Origin: an uncultured Clostridium sp.
GTDB lineage: Bacteria; Bacillota; Clostridia; TANB77; CAG-508
Direction of reading: 5' to 3'
Length of the DNA stretch: 64,000 nt
Assembly (NCBI GenBank): GCA_948471035.1
Contig: CAOKRC010000005.1
Span: 1 to 64,000 of the forward strand
In this document: in pieces, positions 55,257-63,104 of the stretch
How the letters are laid out: each line of letters starts with the position of its first letter
Position numbering within the stretch: the first letter of the stretch is position 1
The notes under the pieces: model-generated
The model's input: only the letters and a program-made list of their open reading frames with translations
Database searches by the model: none
What the model was told of the DNA's origin: nothing
Translations under genes and position numbers: made by a program

Positions 55257-55808
55257 ATGGAGAAAAAAGAAAAAATATCATTAACAACAAAAACAACTAT
55301 AAATTATTTACTACTATATTTTCTAATATATGCCTTTATTGGATGGCTATTAGAAACATTTTATGCTATAACTACATTAGGACATTTTATTAAAAGAGGT
55401 TTTCTATTTGGTCCATTATGTCCAATTTATGGTTGGGGTGCAATCATTTTAATTAGTGGTTTAAAAAAATATAAATCGAATTCACTTAAACTATTCTTTG
55501 TTTCAGCTATAGTATTTTCAATTTTTGAATACATTGTTGGGTATGCTTTAGATGCTTTATTTTGTGCTAAATGGTGGGATTATAGTAATGATTTTATGAA
55601 TTTAAATGGTAGAATAAGCATTTTCTTCTCTTTCGCATGGGGAATTATTGCTATTGTTTTTGCTAATCATATACATCCTTTTATTGAGAAAAAAGTAAAA
55701 AAAATTTTAGATAAAATCCCTGAATACATTCAATTTTATTCTATTAGATTTGCTATATGTATTGTGATAATAGATACTATTCTTTCAAGTATAAAATATT
55801 TAATATAA
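55257..55808 (+). CDS. Putative ABC-transporter permease-like membrane protein (CmpB type)
   Basis: A 183-residue protein with five hydrophobic helices; the FIGWLLETFYAITTLGHFIKRGFLFGPLCPIYGWGAI and FEYIVGYALDALFCAKWWDYSN segments match the putative ABC_trans_CmpB family (PF06541). No ATPase partner is near, so transport is unproven. RBS TGGAGGAATT. A terminator follows. Confidence 0.8.
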   Translation: MEKKEKISLTTKTTINYLLLYFLIYAFIGWLLETFYAITTLGHFIKRGFLFGPLCPIYGWGAIILISGLKKYKSNSLKLFFVSAIVFSIFEYIVGYALDALFCAKWWDYSNDFMNLNGRISIFFSFAWGIIAIVFANHIHPFIEKKVKKILDKIPEYIQFYSIRFAICIVIIDTILSSIKYLI

Positions 55809-55840
55809 ATCCTTTTTATTTTCCTTAAAATTACATACCC

Positions 55841-55877
55841 ACATAAAAGTCTAGACATTTTCTAGACTTTTATGTGT
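55841..55877. terminator. Terminator
   Basis: CATAAAAGTCTAGA ... TCTAGACTTTTATG perfect hairpin. Confidence 0.8.
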
Positions 55878-55921
55878 ATATATGTTACAATTAAAGCAGT
55901 TCAATTTATAGGAGGTAAATT

Positions 55922-57418
55922 GTGGAAAATGAAATAAATACTAAAAAAGAACAAGAAAATATAGATTTTCACTCCATAGAAGATGTTAAAGAATATAGTG
56001 ATAAATTAATGGAAAAATTTTTAAATACTATGGATGCATATGAAAAACAAGCCACGGTTCCAAGTTATACTACTCGTTTAGACTATACAGTTGCAGCTAT
56101 ATATCTTTCCTTAAAAAAAGTTATGCCTGAAGGAGTTAGCTTTCGCATAGATTACAGAACAAAAAGTCGTAGAAGCATGAAGAAATCTACCGATTTAGAA
56201 ATTATGGACAGTGATTTGAATAAATTAAAAAAAGATATATTTGGTATAAAAATTATAATAACTGATATAGATGGTAAATTAGATTTAGACTCTACTAACC
56301 CACAATATCAAAAACTAATTAATTTGCAAGACAAAAAGATTGATAACACTACTTTTATTGTTGAAACAAGAGAATGGCTTAGCGATTCAGCTGATACAAT
56401 GCAAAATGAAGAAAATTATTATGAAAAAACCATTTCTTTATTAAATCGTTTACAAGAATCTACATACGTAAAATGTGATAAAGAAACAGAAATCCCATAT
56501 TCTACACAATTAGCAAATGTTAAAGAAGCATATATAACAAAGCAAAAGAATGATACTTTATCATTATCTTTATCAAAAGACCAAGCTGCAAAGATTGAAT
56601 TATTGCTTAATGATTTAGAAAAAAGACTAGACGACAAATTAGAACGTGAACTTTTAAACATTTTTTTACCTAAAGCACTAGACTCTAATTTATTATCTAA
56701 TATGTTACAAATAGGCTATATATATGATAAAGAAACTGTAAAGCCTACTGGTTATGTTGCTGATTTTTATAATTTAAATGTTGGAGATGCTTTTGCTGTT
56801 GAAGTTCAAACACAATCTTATCTTAGATATTTAGATGGAAAAAAAGGTGCCTCTTTTCATAATGGAAAAGTTGGAAAAGGTATAAAAATTTCTTCTTTCT
56901 TTGAATTAGTAGATAAAAATGATGCTAATTCATTAGAATATTATTTAAAAATTTTAGGACAAATGCCTGTTGATACTTATGAAAATGGAATAATTGAAGA
57001 TACAAAATCTGGTATAATAAAAAAAGTTGAAGAAGCATATTCTCATGTAAAAATTAAAGATAAAATTAAATTTTCTAACAAAAAATCAGCAAAGCAATAT
57101 AATATGGATAATTATTTGTTTGAACTATCTGAATACGTTTCTGCAAATATGTCTATTTGTCGTTCAGCACATAACTTTTCAACCCCATCAGTAAACATAG
57201 AAAATGCTAGTTTAACAGAGGCTTTTTCAGATGTTTTGCGTAAAAGAGATGGTATCTCTTGTCTTGCACAAATGCTAGTTGATAGATTGGATAGTATTTT
57301 ACAAGATAAAAATGATAGCAGAACAAATAAAAGTTATAAACAAATAAATATAAGGGATATTGCAAATTATTCAAAAACCTTACCTCGTGTAAACGAGAAA
57401 CAAGTTATAGAAAAGTAA
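55922..57418 (+). CDS. RelA/SpoT-like domain protein
   Basis: A 498-residue protein with GTG start after AGGAGGTAAATT. A nucleotidyltransferase-like core resembles the RelA/SpoT synthetase: SFRIDYRTKSRRSMKKSTDLEI ... LKKDIFGIKIIITDIDG and, much later, GDAFAVEVQTQSYLRYLDGKKGASF (the E-V-Q motif). A roughly 150-residue helical insertion separates the two and a helical C-terminus follows. It lacks the HD hydrolase, TGS and ACT domains of Rel, so it may be a small-alarmone-synthetase-like or divergent enzyme of unknown activity. Confidence 0.6.
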   Translation: MENEINTKKEQENIDFHSIEDVKEYSDKLMEKFLNTMDAYEKQATVPSYTTRLDYTVAAIYLSLKKVMPEGVSFRIDYRTKSRRSMKKSTDLEIMDSDLNKLKKDIFGIKIIITDIDGKLDLDSTNPQYQKLINLQDKKIDNTTFIVETREWLSDSADTMQNEENYYEKTISLLNRLQESTYVKCDKETEIPYSTQLANVKEAYITKQKNDTLSLSLSKDQAAKIELLLNDLEKRLDDKLERELLNIFLPKALDSNLLSNMLQIGYIYDKETVKPTGYVADFYNLNVGDAFAVEVQTQSYLRYLDGKKGASFHNGKVGKGIKISSFFELVDKNDANSLEYYLKILGQMPVDTYENGIIEDTKSGIIKKVEEAYSHVKIKDKIKFSNKKSAKQYNMDNYLFELSEYVSANMSICRSAHNFSTPSVNIENASLTEAFSDVLRKRDGISCLAQMLVDRLDSILQDKNDSRTNKSYKQINIRDIANYSKTLPRVNEKQVIEK

Positions 57419-57447
57419 AAAGAAGCTATTTAAATGCTTCTTTTTAC
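57417..57447. terminator. Bidirectional terminator
   Basis: AAAAAGAAGC ... GCTTCTTTTT stem between the RelA/SpoT-like gene and the convergent methyltransferase. Confidence 0.8.
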
Positions 57448-58027
57448 TTTACTTATACTAAGCCCATCTCCTACTTCTAAAATTTCAGTTTCAAGAAGCG
57501 GATTTTCGTTTACTTCTTTTATAAATTCACGTAAATTTCTTACAGCAGTTCTTTGCTTATGTTTGTTATAATCGCTCATAACATATCCTTTATAAAGAAC
57601 ATTGTCTGCTACAATTATTCCTCCATCATTAATTAATCTTAAAGCATGTTCTAAAAAAAACGGATACTTACCTTTAGCAGCATCAATAAATATCATATCA
57701 TATTTATCATTAAATGTAGGAAGTATTTCTACTGCATCTCCTAAATATATATTAATCTTCTCTTCTACCTCTGCTCTCTTTATATTCTCTCTTGCTCGGG
57801 TTGCTCTTTCTTCATCACGTTCTATCGTATCAATTATTCCCTCTTTAGTTAAAAACTCTGTAAAACATATGGCAGAATATCCGTACAGCTGTACCTATTT
57901 CCAAAATTTTATTTAACTTCATATTCTCTAATATTTTATCTAAGGTTTCTAAGGTATCATCCATTATAATAGGAATATGTTCTTCTAATGCTTTTTGTTT
58001 TATTTTCTGTAATTCTTCTTTATTCAT
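57430..58027 (-). CDS. trmR: O-methyltransferase (TrmR-like), CGG +1 site
   Basis: A 198-residue class I SAM methyltransferase. N-terminal helices (MDDTLETLDKILENMK) lead to the SAM motif: LEIGTAV-GYSAICF. In plain reading this breaks at 57881-57883 (GCT GTA CGG ATA), and skipping the C restores the Gly of the motif. The rest follows: TIERDEERATRARENI, IFIDAAKGKYPFFLEHALRLI (metal/catalytic D), GGIIVADNVLYKG. Closest plan: TrmR (YrrM), which methylates 5-hydroxyuridine at tRNA position 34; the U32 protein in this window would make that substrate. ATG 58027 follows AAGGAG. Confidence 0.85.
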
Positions 58028-58084
58028 CATTTAACTCCTTATAAATATTATATATAGATTATAATATCTCCAAGGAGTTAATTC

Positions 58085-58312
58085 AAGGATTATTTGTAAT
58101 TTTATATAAAAATGCCCCGCTCTAGCCGTCATTATCAAGAGATTTTACGGACCTGTACCTAAACAGGTGGGTGCCTACCTAAATATTCCTGGGTTTCTTA
58201 CATTCTATAATAGAGAGTAAGCATACACGCCATATTTAGAGATTAGCTCCCAATTCCGAAACTTGTAGGTTCTAAAATATCTTGCTTGTCGTACTACGCA
58301 GGGAATTTATTA
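58085..58312 (-). ncRNA. ssrS: Probable 6S RNA
   Basis: A 230-nt G+C-richer stretch without an ORF. On the minus strand, 5' CCCTGCGTAG pairs with 3' CTAGAGCGGGG to close a long hairpin followed by an A/T run (terminator-like end). Internal blocks GTTTCGGAATTGGGAGCTA and GGCACCCACCTG are features I associate with Firmicute 6S RNA, which binds sigma-A RNA polymerase. A promoter-like TTGAAA ... TAATAT lies upstream (58330-58360). Identification by covariance model was not possible here. Confidence 0.6.
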
Positions 58313-58503
58313 AACTATTCTTATTACATTATTATATTAACATATTCTATCTATTTCTTTCAAACATATTAAATGCTGTTTTTTGTTCTTTAGTTTCATT
58401 CTAATCATTCTATCTTAATTTTTCTCATTATTTTTTATATTATTCATTATATTTTAAATGTTGCACAAAAATTATCATAATGATAAAATGAATATTATAT
58501 TTT

Positions 58504-59040
58504 TTATTTCTTAATCTCTTTTATATATCCTACTACTGAACAAATTACTAAGATTGTTTCTAATATTATACCCATTATTGATATTATAAATATATTATAA
58601 GCTAACCACAATATACCTGCTATTATTCCTAATAATTTATATCTTTTTACATCCTTTTGCCATAATGCAAATGTTGTAACTAAAGTTGCTATTACTGATA
58701 ATAAACTAAGTGGTCCATTATATGTAAAAATTGTTAATACTACCATAAGTATAATCGTAACAATCAATATTCCTAAATCTAATTTCTTATTAATATCTTT
58801 ACCTTTACTCTTTTTATTTTCTTGTAGTAAAAGTGTTAAATCACGCATAATCATAATGGCAGACATTGCAGCACCTGTATATCCATTAAGCATTGCCATT
58901 GCAGTAGTTTGTCCAATATGAGCTACAAGATTTGCACTTAATATTTTGTTTCTATCTTTTAATAAATAACTAAAACTTAAAATTGTATAATATATTACTG
59001 TAATTACTTGTGAAATAATATAAATAAGCGTAAATTCCAT
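58504..59040 (-). CDS. YgjV-family inner membrane protein
   Basis: A 178-residue protein with six hydrophobic helices; the N-terminal pair with MAMLNGYTGAAMSAIMIMRDLTLLL and the SLLSVIATLVTTFALWQKDVKRYKLLGIIAGILWLAYNIF segment fit the Imp-YgjV family (PF10688), function unknown. RBS AAAGGGGG. Confidence 0.78.
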   Translation of the reverse strand: MEFTLIYIISQVITVIYYTILSFSYLLKDRNKILSANLVAHIGQTTAMAMLNGYTGAAMSAIMIMRDLTLLLQENKKSKGKDINKKLDLGILIVTIILMVVLTIFTYNGPLSLLSVIATLVTTFALWQKDVKRYKLLGIIAGILWLAYNIFIISIMGIILETILVICSVVGYIKEIKK

Positions 59041-59137
59041 TTGTTATCCCCCTTTAATTTTATAAATAATATCTTTTTTATAAGTAATTAATTACTGATA
59101 CTATTAGTAGTTCAATAGACAGAAATTTATTTTATAT

Positions 59138-59168
59138 ACAAAAAGCAAGTGGGTGAGAGCTTGCTTTT
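59138..59168 (-). terminator. Terminator
   Basis: AAAAGCAAG ... CTTGCTTTTT hairpin after the 41-aa gene. Confidence 0.75.
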
Positions 59169-59177
59169 AAAAATTTT

Positions 59178-59303
59178 TTAAAAATATGTATAGCACGAAT
59201 TACAAAACCATCTTTTATATATATAATCAAATGATGTGTTTGTACTACCACAATAGTAACACTTATTACCACTAGCAATAAATCTTTTATGTATTTTTTT
59301 CAT
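59178..59303 (-). CDS. Small zinc-ribbon protein (41 aa)
   Basis: A 41-residue protein with C-x2-C (CYYCGS) and a second C-x2-C (WFCNSCY), a compact zinc ribbon, and RBS AGGAGG. The N-terminus is basic (MKKIHKRFIASGNK). Family unknown. Confidence 0.65.
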   Translation of the reverse strand: MKKIHKRFIASGNKCYYCGSTNTSFDYIYKRWFCNSCYTYF

Positions 59304-59579
59304 AATAATGTTCCTCCTATAGATTTATAGTTGTGTAAGCTCACCCTCCTTACATATTGCATTTTACTGTAAAATTATAACATAATTTCTGATAAATGTC
59401 TATATATCACTTATTATTGTATGTTTGGTATTTGAATATATATTTTTTTCTTTCTTCAAGTTCTTCATTTTCTATATAGAGGTAATGCCATTATGGCACC
59501 ACCTCTTCATTATCTCATCACATTGTATTCTATCATATTCTAATTTCAAAACAAACTTTTTCCAACCTAATTTTTATAT

Positions 59580-59612
59580 AAAACGAGCTATCAAAATCTT
59601 GGTAGCTCGTTT
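59580..59612. terminator. Hairpin terminator
   Basis: ACGAGCTA ... TAGCTCGT stem with T-rich flanks on both strands. Confidence 0.65.
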
Positions 59613-59686
59613 GTTGGTTCTATTGTTTGTATCTTACAACTCCCACTTATTGGTAGGGTTCATCTGTTTTGTCAACCTTAGTATCA

Positions 59687-59790
59687 TTGGTAAATTATTT
59701 AACTTCAAATCCTTGTAACAGGCTATTTTCCACAACAGTTTTTATACTTTTTCCCACTTCCACATGTTCACGCTCTTTTAGTATTATCCA
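59687..59790 (-). pseudogene. Remnant copy of the secA 3' end (SEC-C motif)
   Basis: On the minus strand 59723-59764 encodes [13 protein letters not shown] and a stop, and the following ~45 bp (to 59687) still aligns with the DNA downstream of the real secA stop at 63105 (ACAAGG.TTTG.AG.TAA...ACCAA). Upstream of the motif the similarity ends, with no start codon in frame. A duplicated secA terminus, possibly the scar of an integration event. Confidence 0.6.
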
Positions 59791-59838
59791 TATATATAGT
59801 ATATATGGTATTTATTTTATTATCAGTATTTATCTCCT

Positions 59839-59864
59839 GCGAACAATTTGTGAACATTGTTCGC
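59839..59864. promoter_or_regulatory. Operator-like inverted repeat
   Basis: GCGAACAA ... TTGTTCGC, perfect 8-bp arms with 10-bp spacing, next to another palindrome CCATATATATAGTATATATGG (59789-59809). No regulator gene is adjacent. Confidence 0.4.
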
Positions 59865-59983
59865 AATATTTCATTTTACTATATATAAATTATATTATAA
59901 TAAATTTAAAAATTCAACATTTTTCAAATAAAAACATAATTTTAACATACAAATAATTACCTGCCTTATATATTGTAATTGTT

Positions 59984-60226
59984 TTACTTTTTGTTTATTT
60001 TAGCTAAATATGTTTTTCTAAATTTTATAACACTCATTATAAACATAAATAAGCCAATTAATATAAATAGTATTCCTAAAAGTATATTTTCTTTTAATGA
60101 TAAGATACCTATAAAAAATATAAGTCCAATAATAGCAATAAAGAATACCGATATTATTACGATTAATGGGTATCTAATATATTTAGGTATCTTTCTACTT
60201 TTGCTTACTTCAAATATATATTCCAT
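59984..60226 (-). CDS. Small two-helix membrane protein
   Basis: An 80-residue protein from ATG 60226 (after TTGGAG), with helices YPLIVIISVFFIAIIGLIFFIGI and ILLGILFILIGLFMFIMSVI. Family unknown. Its stop is followed by AACAATTACAAT, the motif of the one-gene units. Confidence 0.6.
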   Translation of the reverse strand: MEYIFEVSKSRKIPKYIRYPLIVIISVFFIAIIGLIFFIGILSLKENILLGILFILIGLFMFIMSVIKFRKTYLAKINKK

Positions 60227-60245
60227 ATTTAACTCCAATTTATAG

Positions 60246-60869
60246 TTACTTATTTTTATCAAAGTATTTATATCCTAGCACACAAATCGGTAAAAAATAA
60301 ACACACCAACTCTCTAATAAAATTGTACCTATCAAATTTCCTGTATTTGCAGTAAATATCGGAAACATTGGAACAATAAAACAACTAGGAAAAAATATTC
60401 CATGTATCAATAATAATCTTTGTAATATCTTATTTTTATTATTTGTTGTATCAACTATGAATGTTAAAAAAAAGGTAGATAGTGCCATAAATCCATAGCC
60501 TAATAAATCATAATTAAAAAATAAACTTCCTAATTTACTATAATCTATTATTGATAAAGTTTCAGCACTTAAATTTGAGTTTAAATTAATGGTAGTGCAT
60601 TGAGAATAATACACTATAAAAATCAAAACACAATATACAACACTAAAAGCCACACCTACAAGCCCTAATGCTTTCTTATCATCATTTTTATTTAATGAAT
60701 ATATCGAACAAGCAAAGATAACATAGCCTATCCCTAAAAACATACAAGAAAAATAACTTACAAAAGCCCAATTATTTTCGCTTATTAAACTAAATATCAT
60801 TGATAAAGCAAATACTAATACTGAAATTCCTGTTAGTAATGCTCCATATTTTCCAATTTTTCTATTCAT
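60246..60869 (-). CDS. DUF998-like membrane protein
   Basis: A 207-residue protein with six helices; GALLTGISVLVFALSMIFSL, FVSYFSCMFLGIGYVIFACS, LGLVGVAFSVVYCVLIFIVYYSQ and the FFLPICVLGYKYF end have the character of the DUF998 family. Located 20 bp upstream of the small membrane protein; likely one operon. Confidence 0.6.
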   Translation of the reverse strand: MNRKIGKYGALLTGISVLVFALSMIFSLISENNWAFVSYFSCMFLGIGYVIFACSIYSLNKNDDKKALGLVGVAFSVVYCVLIFIVYYSQCTTINLNSNLSAETLSIIDYSKLGSLFFNYDLLGYGFMALSTFFLTFIVDTTNNKNKILQRLLLIHGIFFPSCFIVPMFPIFTANTGNLIGTILLESWCVYFLPICVLGYKYFDKNK

Positions 60870-60897
60870 TTCAACACCTCTAAAACTTGTAATTTAA

Positions 60898-61230
60898 CTA
60901 TTTCTCTCTACAATGACATTCTGGATTTTCACAAGTACAATTAGGATTATAACCACTAGCACATTCATCAGTACAAGTACATTTCCATCTTTTTAGAGTA
61001 GGAAATAATTTCGTGCAATGCTCTTTCATTTCCTCATTAGTCATTCCTGCTTGTGAGCCATATTGAGAACACATCTCTATATATTCTTCCATTGTAACTT
61101 TATCTATAAACTCTCCATTTTCATAGCAATATTTACAATAATCATTATTGATGCTTCCATCTTTATTTTTTCCTAATTGTTCATTTGATGTTATAGGCAT
61201 ACCACAACTTTGACATATTTTATTTTCCAT
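60898..61230 (-). CDS. Zinc-ribbon domain protein (PF12674 type)
   Basis: A 110-residue protein beginning CQSCGMPITSNEQLGKNKDGSIN, then YCKYCYENGEFIDKVTMEEYIE and a cysteine-rich tail (CTCTDECASGYNPNCTCENPECHC). The N-terminal double-cysteine ribbon is the putative zinc ribbon of Clostridial proteins; the C-terminal tail is an unusual metal-binding extension. RBS GGAGGAATAAG. Its stop lies in the shared post-stop motif TTAAATTACAAG. Confidence 0.8.
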   Translation of the reverse strand: MENKICQSCGMPITSNEQLGKNKDGSINNDYCKYCYENGEFIDKVTMEEYIEMCSQYGSQAGMTNEEMKEHCTKLFPTLKRWKCTCTDECASGYNPNCTCENPECHCREK

Positions 61231-61245
61231 TTCTTATTCCTCCCT

Positions 61246-62203
61246 TCATTTATAACTAGAAGAAAATATATTTTTATTATCCTCTGGTAATGTATATTTT
61301 ACTACTGTTTTATTCTTTAAAGTAGAGAGTAATATTCCAACAGTTGGATTTTCATCATCACTTTTTATTTCTCTATCATAATAATTAACATACATTTGCA
61401 TTTGTCCAATGTCTTGATGTGTTACTTTTCCAATTTTTAAGTCTATTATAACAAAACATTTTAAAAGCCTATTATAGAAAACTAAATCAGGGTAAAAATG
61501 ATCTTCTTCTAATGTTAATCTTACTTGTGAACCTACAAACATAAATCCTTTTCCTAATTCTAGTAAAAACTCTTTCAAATGTTCTAATATATTCTTTTCT
61601 AAATCAGATTCTAAATAATTTGTATTTTCTTTAATATCAAGAAATTCGAGTACAAATGGATCTTTGACTAAATCTTTGCTTTCTTTTAATTCGTGTCCTT
61701 TTTCTGCTAATTCTAATACTTTCTCTTTATTTGCTGATAATAATAATCTTTCATATAGTAATGAGCCTATTTGTCTTTGAAGCTCACGAACACTCCATCT
61801 TGAATTTATAGCTTCTTTGATATAAAAATTTCTTTTTGACTCTTCATCAACTTTTAATATTTCAAGATAATGTGACCAACTCAATTGCGACGACACTGTT
61901 GTCGCAATTGGAAAATAGATATAAAATTTTCTCATTCTTTCTAAATTTCTTTTAGAAAATCCTTTTCCAAATTCAGCTGTTAATTTATGCGAAAGTTTCA
62001 AGTACAGTTTCACCATACGAAGCTCTTTCATCTCCTTGTTGAATTTCCATAATTGTTTTCCCTATATTCCAATATAAACTAAGCATTTCAGTATTAACAG
62101 TACTGTAAACTCTATTTCTACTATTTATAATAAGTTCTTTTATACTATCAAATGTATTATTAATTTCATTATTATTTATTAATTCATTATCCAAAATAAT
62201 CAC
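61246..62203 (-). pseudogene. DUF1016 (YhcG-type PDDEXK nuclease), frame break near 61995
   Basis: A 318-residue nuclease-like protein in two frames. The N-terminus has LYWNIGKTIMEIQQGDERASYGETVL; after the break follow LSHKLTAEFGKGFSKRNLERM, SWSHYLEIL, and the PDDEXK core FYPDLVFYNRLLKCFVIIDLKIGKV. Between them (GTA CTT GAA ACT TTC GCA TAA) there is no CGG. Alignment suggests either the loss of two bases before CTT TCG CAT or an extra C before a single G. It is therefore not part of the CGG pattern and may be a true pseudogene. The start is GTG or TTG after AGAGAGG. Confidence 0.6.
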
Positions 62204-62286
62204 CTCTCTTTCTTACATACTAAATGATTATAAATTTAGTTGTATTATAACATACCAAATTCATTATTTCTATAAATTAGTTTATA

Positions 62287-62484
62287 TTAATCTTTATTTG
62301 TATCGTTTTTTGTTATTTCATTTATTACATTAGTATGTTTATTTTCAATAATGACTGATTTGGCAAAAATGGTGTAATATAACTCAATTTGTATTTTCCC
62401 ATTTCCTCTCTTTAATACTTTAAATGTTTCTTTATATCTCTTTGCTGTAGAATATTTATAATTAATTTCAAAATATTTTTACAC
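62287..62484 (-). pseudogene. Gene fragment without start
   Basis: Sixty-odd codons (YKYSTAKRYKETFKVLKRG...IELYYTIFAKSVIIENKHTN) ending in a stop at 62287, with an in-frame stop just upstream and no start or RBS. It reads like the tail of a protein gene. Low confidence. Confidence 0.3.
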
Positions 62485-62622
62485 ATCAAAAAAAGGAATG
62501 TCAACATATATTCTATGTCTACATCCATTTATTTCAGTGTTTTTTGTTCGCATTTATATATATTTGTTGACAAAGCGAACTGATTTTGCTAATTTTTAGT
62601 TTTTAAAAAACTGTATAATCCT

Positions 62623-62703
62623 CTATTTATGCATTTTTCCGCAACAGTTCTTATACTTTTTGCCCGAACCACATGCTCTCAAAAGTAAAAAACTTTTTAA
62701 CAT
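62623..62703 (-). pseudogene. Second secA-like SEC-C remnant
   Basis: A 26-codon frame, [26 protein letters not shown] spread over 62623-62703, carries the SEC-C cysteine motif with more G+C-rich third positions (GGT TCG GGC, TGC GGA). There is no N-terminal protein. Together with the remnant at 59723 and the real secA end it forms three copies of the same terminus within 3.5 kb. Confidence 0.5.
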
Positions 62704-63104
62704 TTCTATTCATTTATTAACCTTTACTATCGCCACAGTTTCGCTTGGCACAAAGAATGTTTAAAATTTAGTATCATTTATTAACATTTGTAATCTTTTA
62801 TCAAAAGTTACTCGATGGTGACAAATTGTTGACAATGTTATCTTTTTAGATATTTTACAAAAAAAATTAGGACTATGTTTCCATAGCCCTTTTATCCGTT
62901 GGCTATTTGGCACACCTGCCAAATCCTGCATCTCTTTTGACAATTTCAGGTGTGTGGATGGCACTATTGTCCACTTCAAATAACTATCTGCTTTTGTCAA
63001 TTTATCTTTATAATTTATTTGAAAACTGTCAGTAACTTAAAATTTAGGATGACAAAATGCTGACATTTGGTATTTTATTTTTACCTGCAAACCCTTGTAG
63101 TACG
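62700..63104. other. Gene-poor region between secA and the SEC-C remnant
   Basis: No convincing gene. It holds the terminator at 62858-62892, a second palindrome ATTTGGCAGGTGTGCCAAAT (about 62905-62925), and the inverted TTTGACAA/TTGTCAA pair near 62937 and 62994. A 79-codon ORF (62761-63000) reads through these structures and is probably not real. The structured part could be an RNA leader or an old element end. Confidence 0.35.
62858..62892 (-). terminator. Hairpin terminator
   Basis: AGGGCTATG gaaa CATAGTCCT followed by eight T residues on the minus strand, within the 900-bp region between the DUF1016 gene and secA. Confidence 0.7.

Noticed and set aside
2759..57883. Random sequencing or assembly indels as the explanation for the 17 broken frames
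   Set aside because: Not fully excluded. Random errors would hit homopolymers, other GG contexts (TGG, AGG, codon boundaries) and any frame; here all are an extra C before an in-frame GGN glycine codon, 17 of 17. Left as the main alternative to be tested with reads.
2759..57883. Simple reassignment of CGG to another amino acid
   Set aside because: A sense reassignment would keep the frame, but the downstream family sequence is in the +1 frame at every site.
2759..57883. P-site tRNA slippage as in RF2
   Set aside because: Ten different preceding codons, most of which cannot re-pair one base downstream (TCA to CAC, CCA to CAC, ATT to TTC).
62761..63000. 79-codon ORF on the minus strand before secA
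   Set aside because: It runs through a terminator hairpin and another palindrome, has no RBS and resembles nothing.
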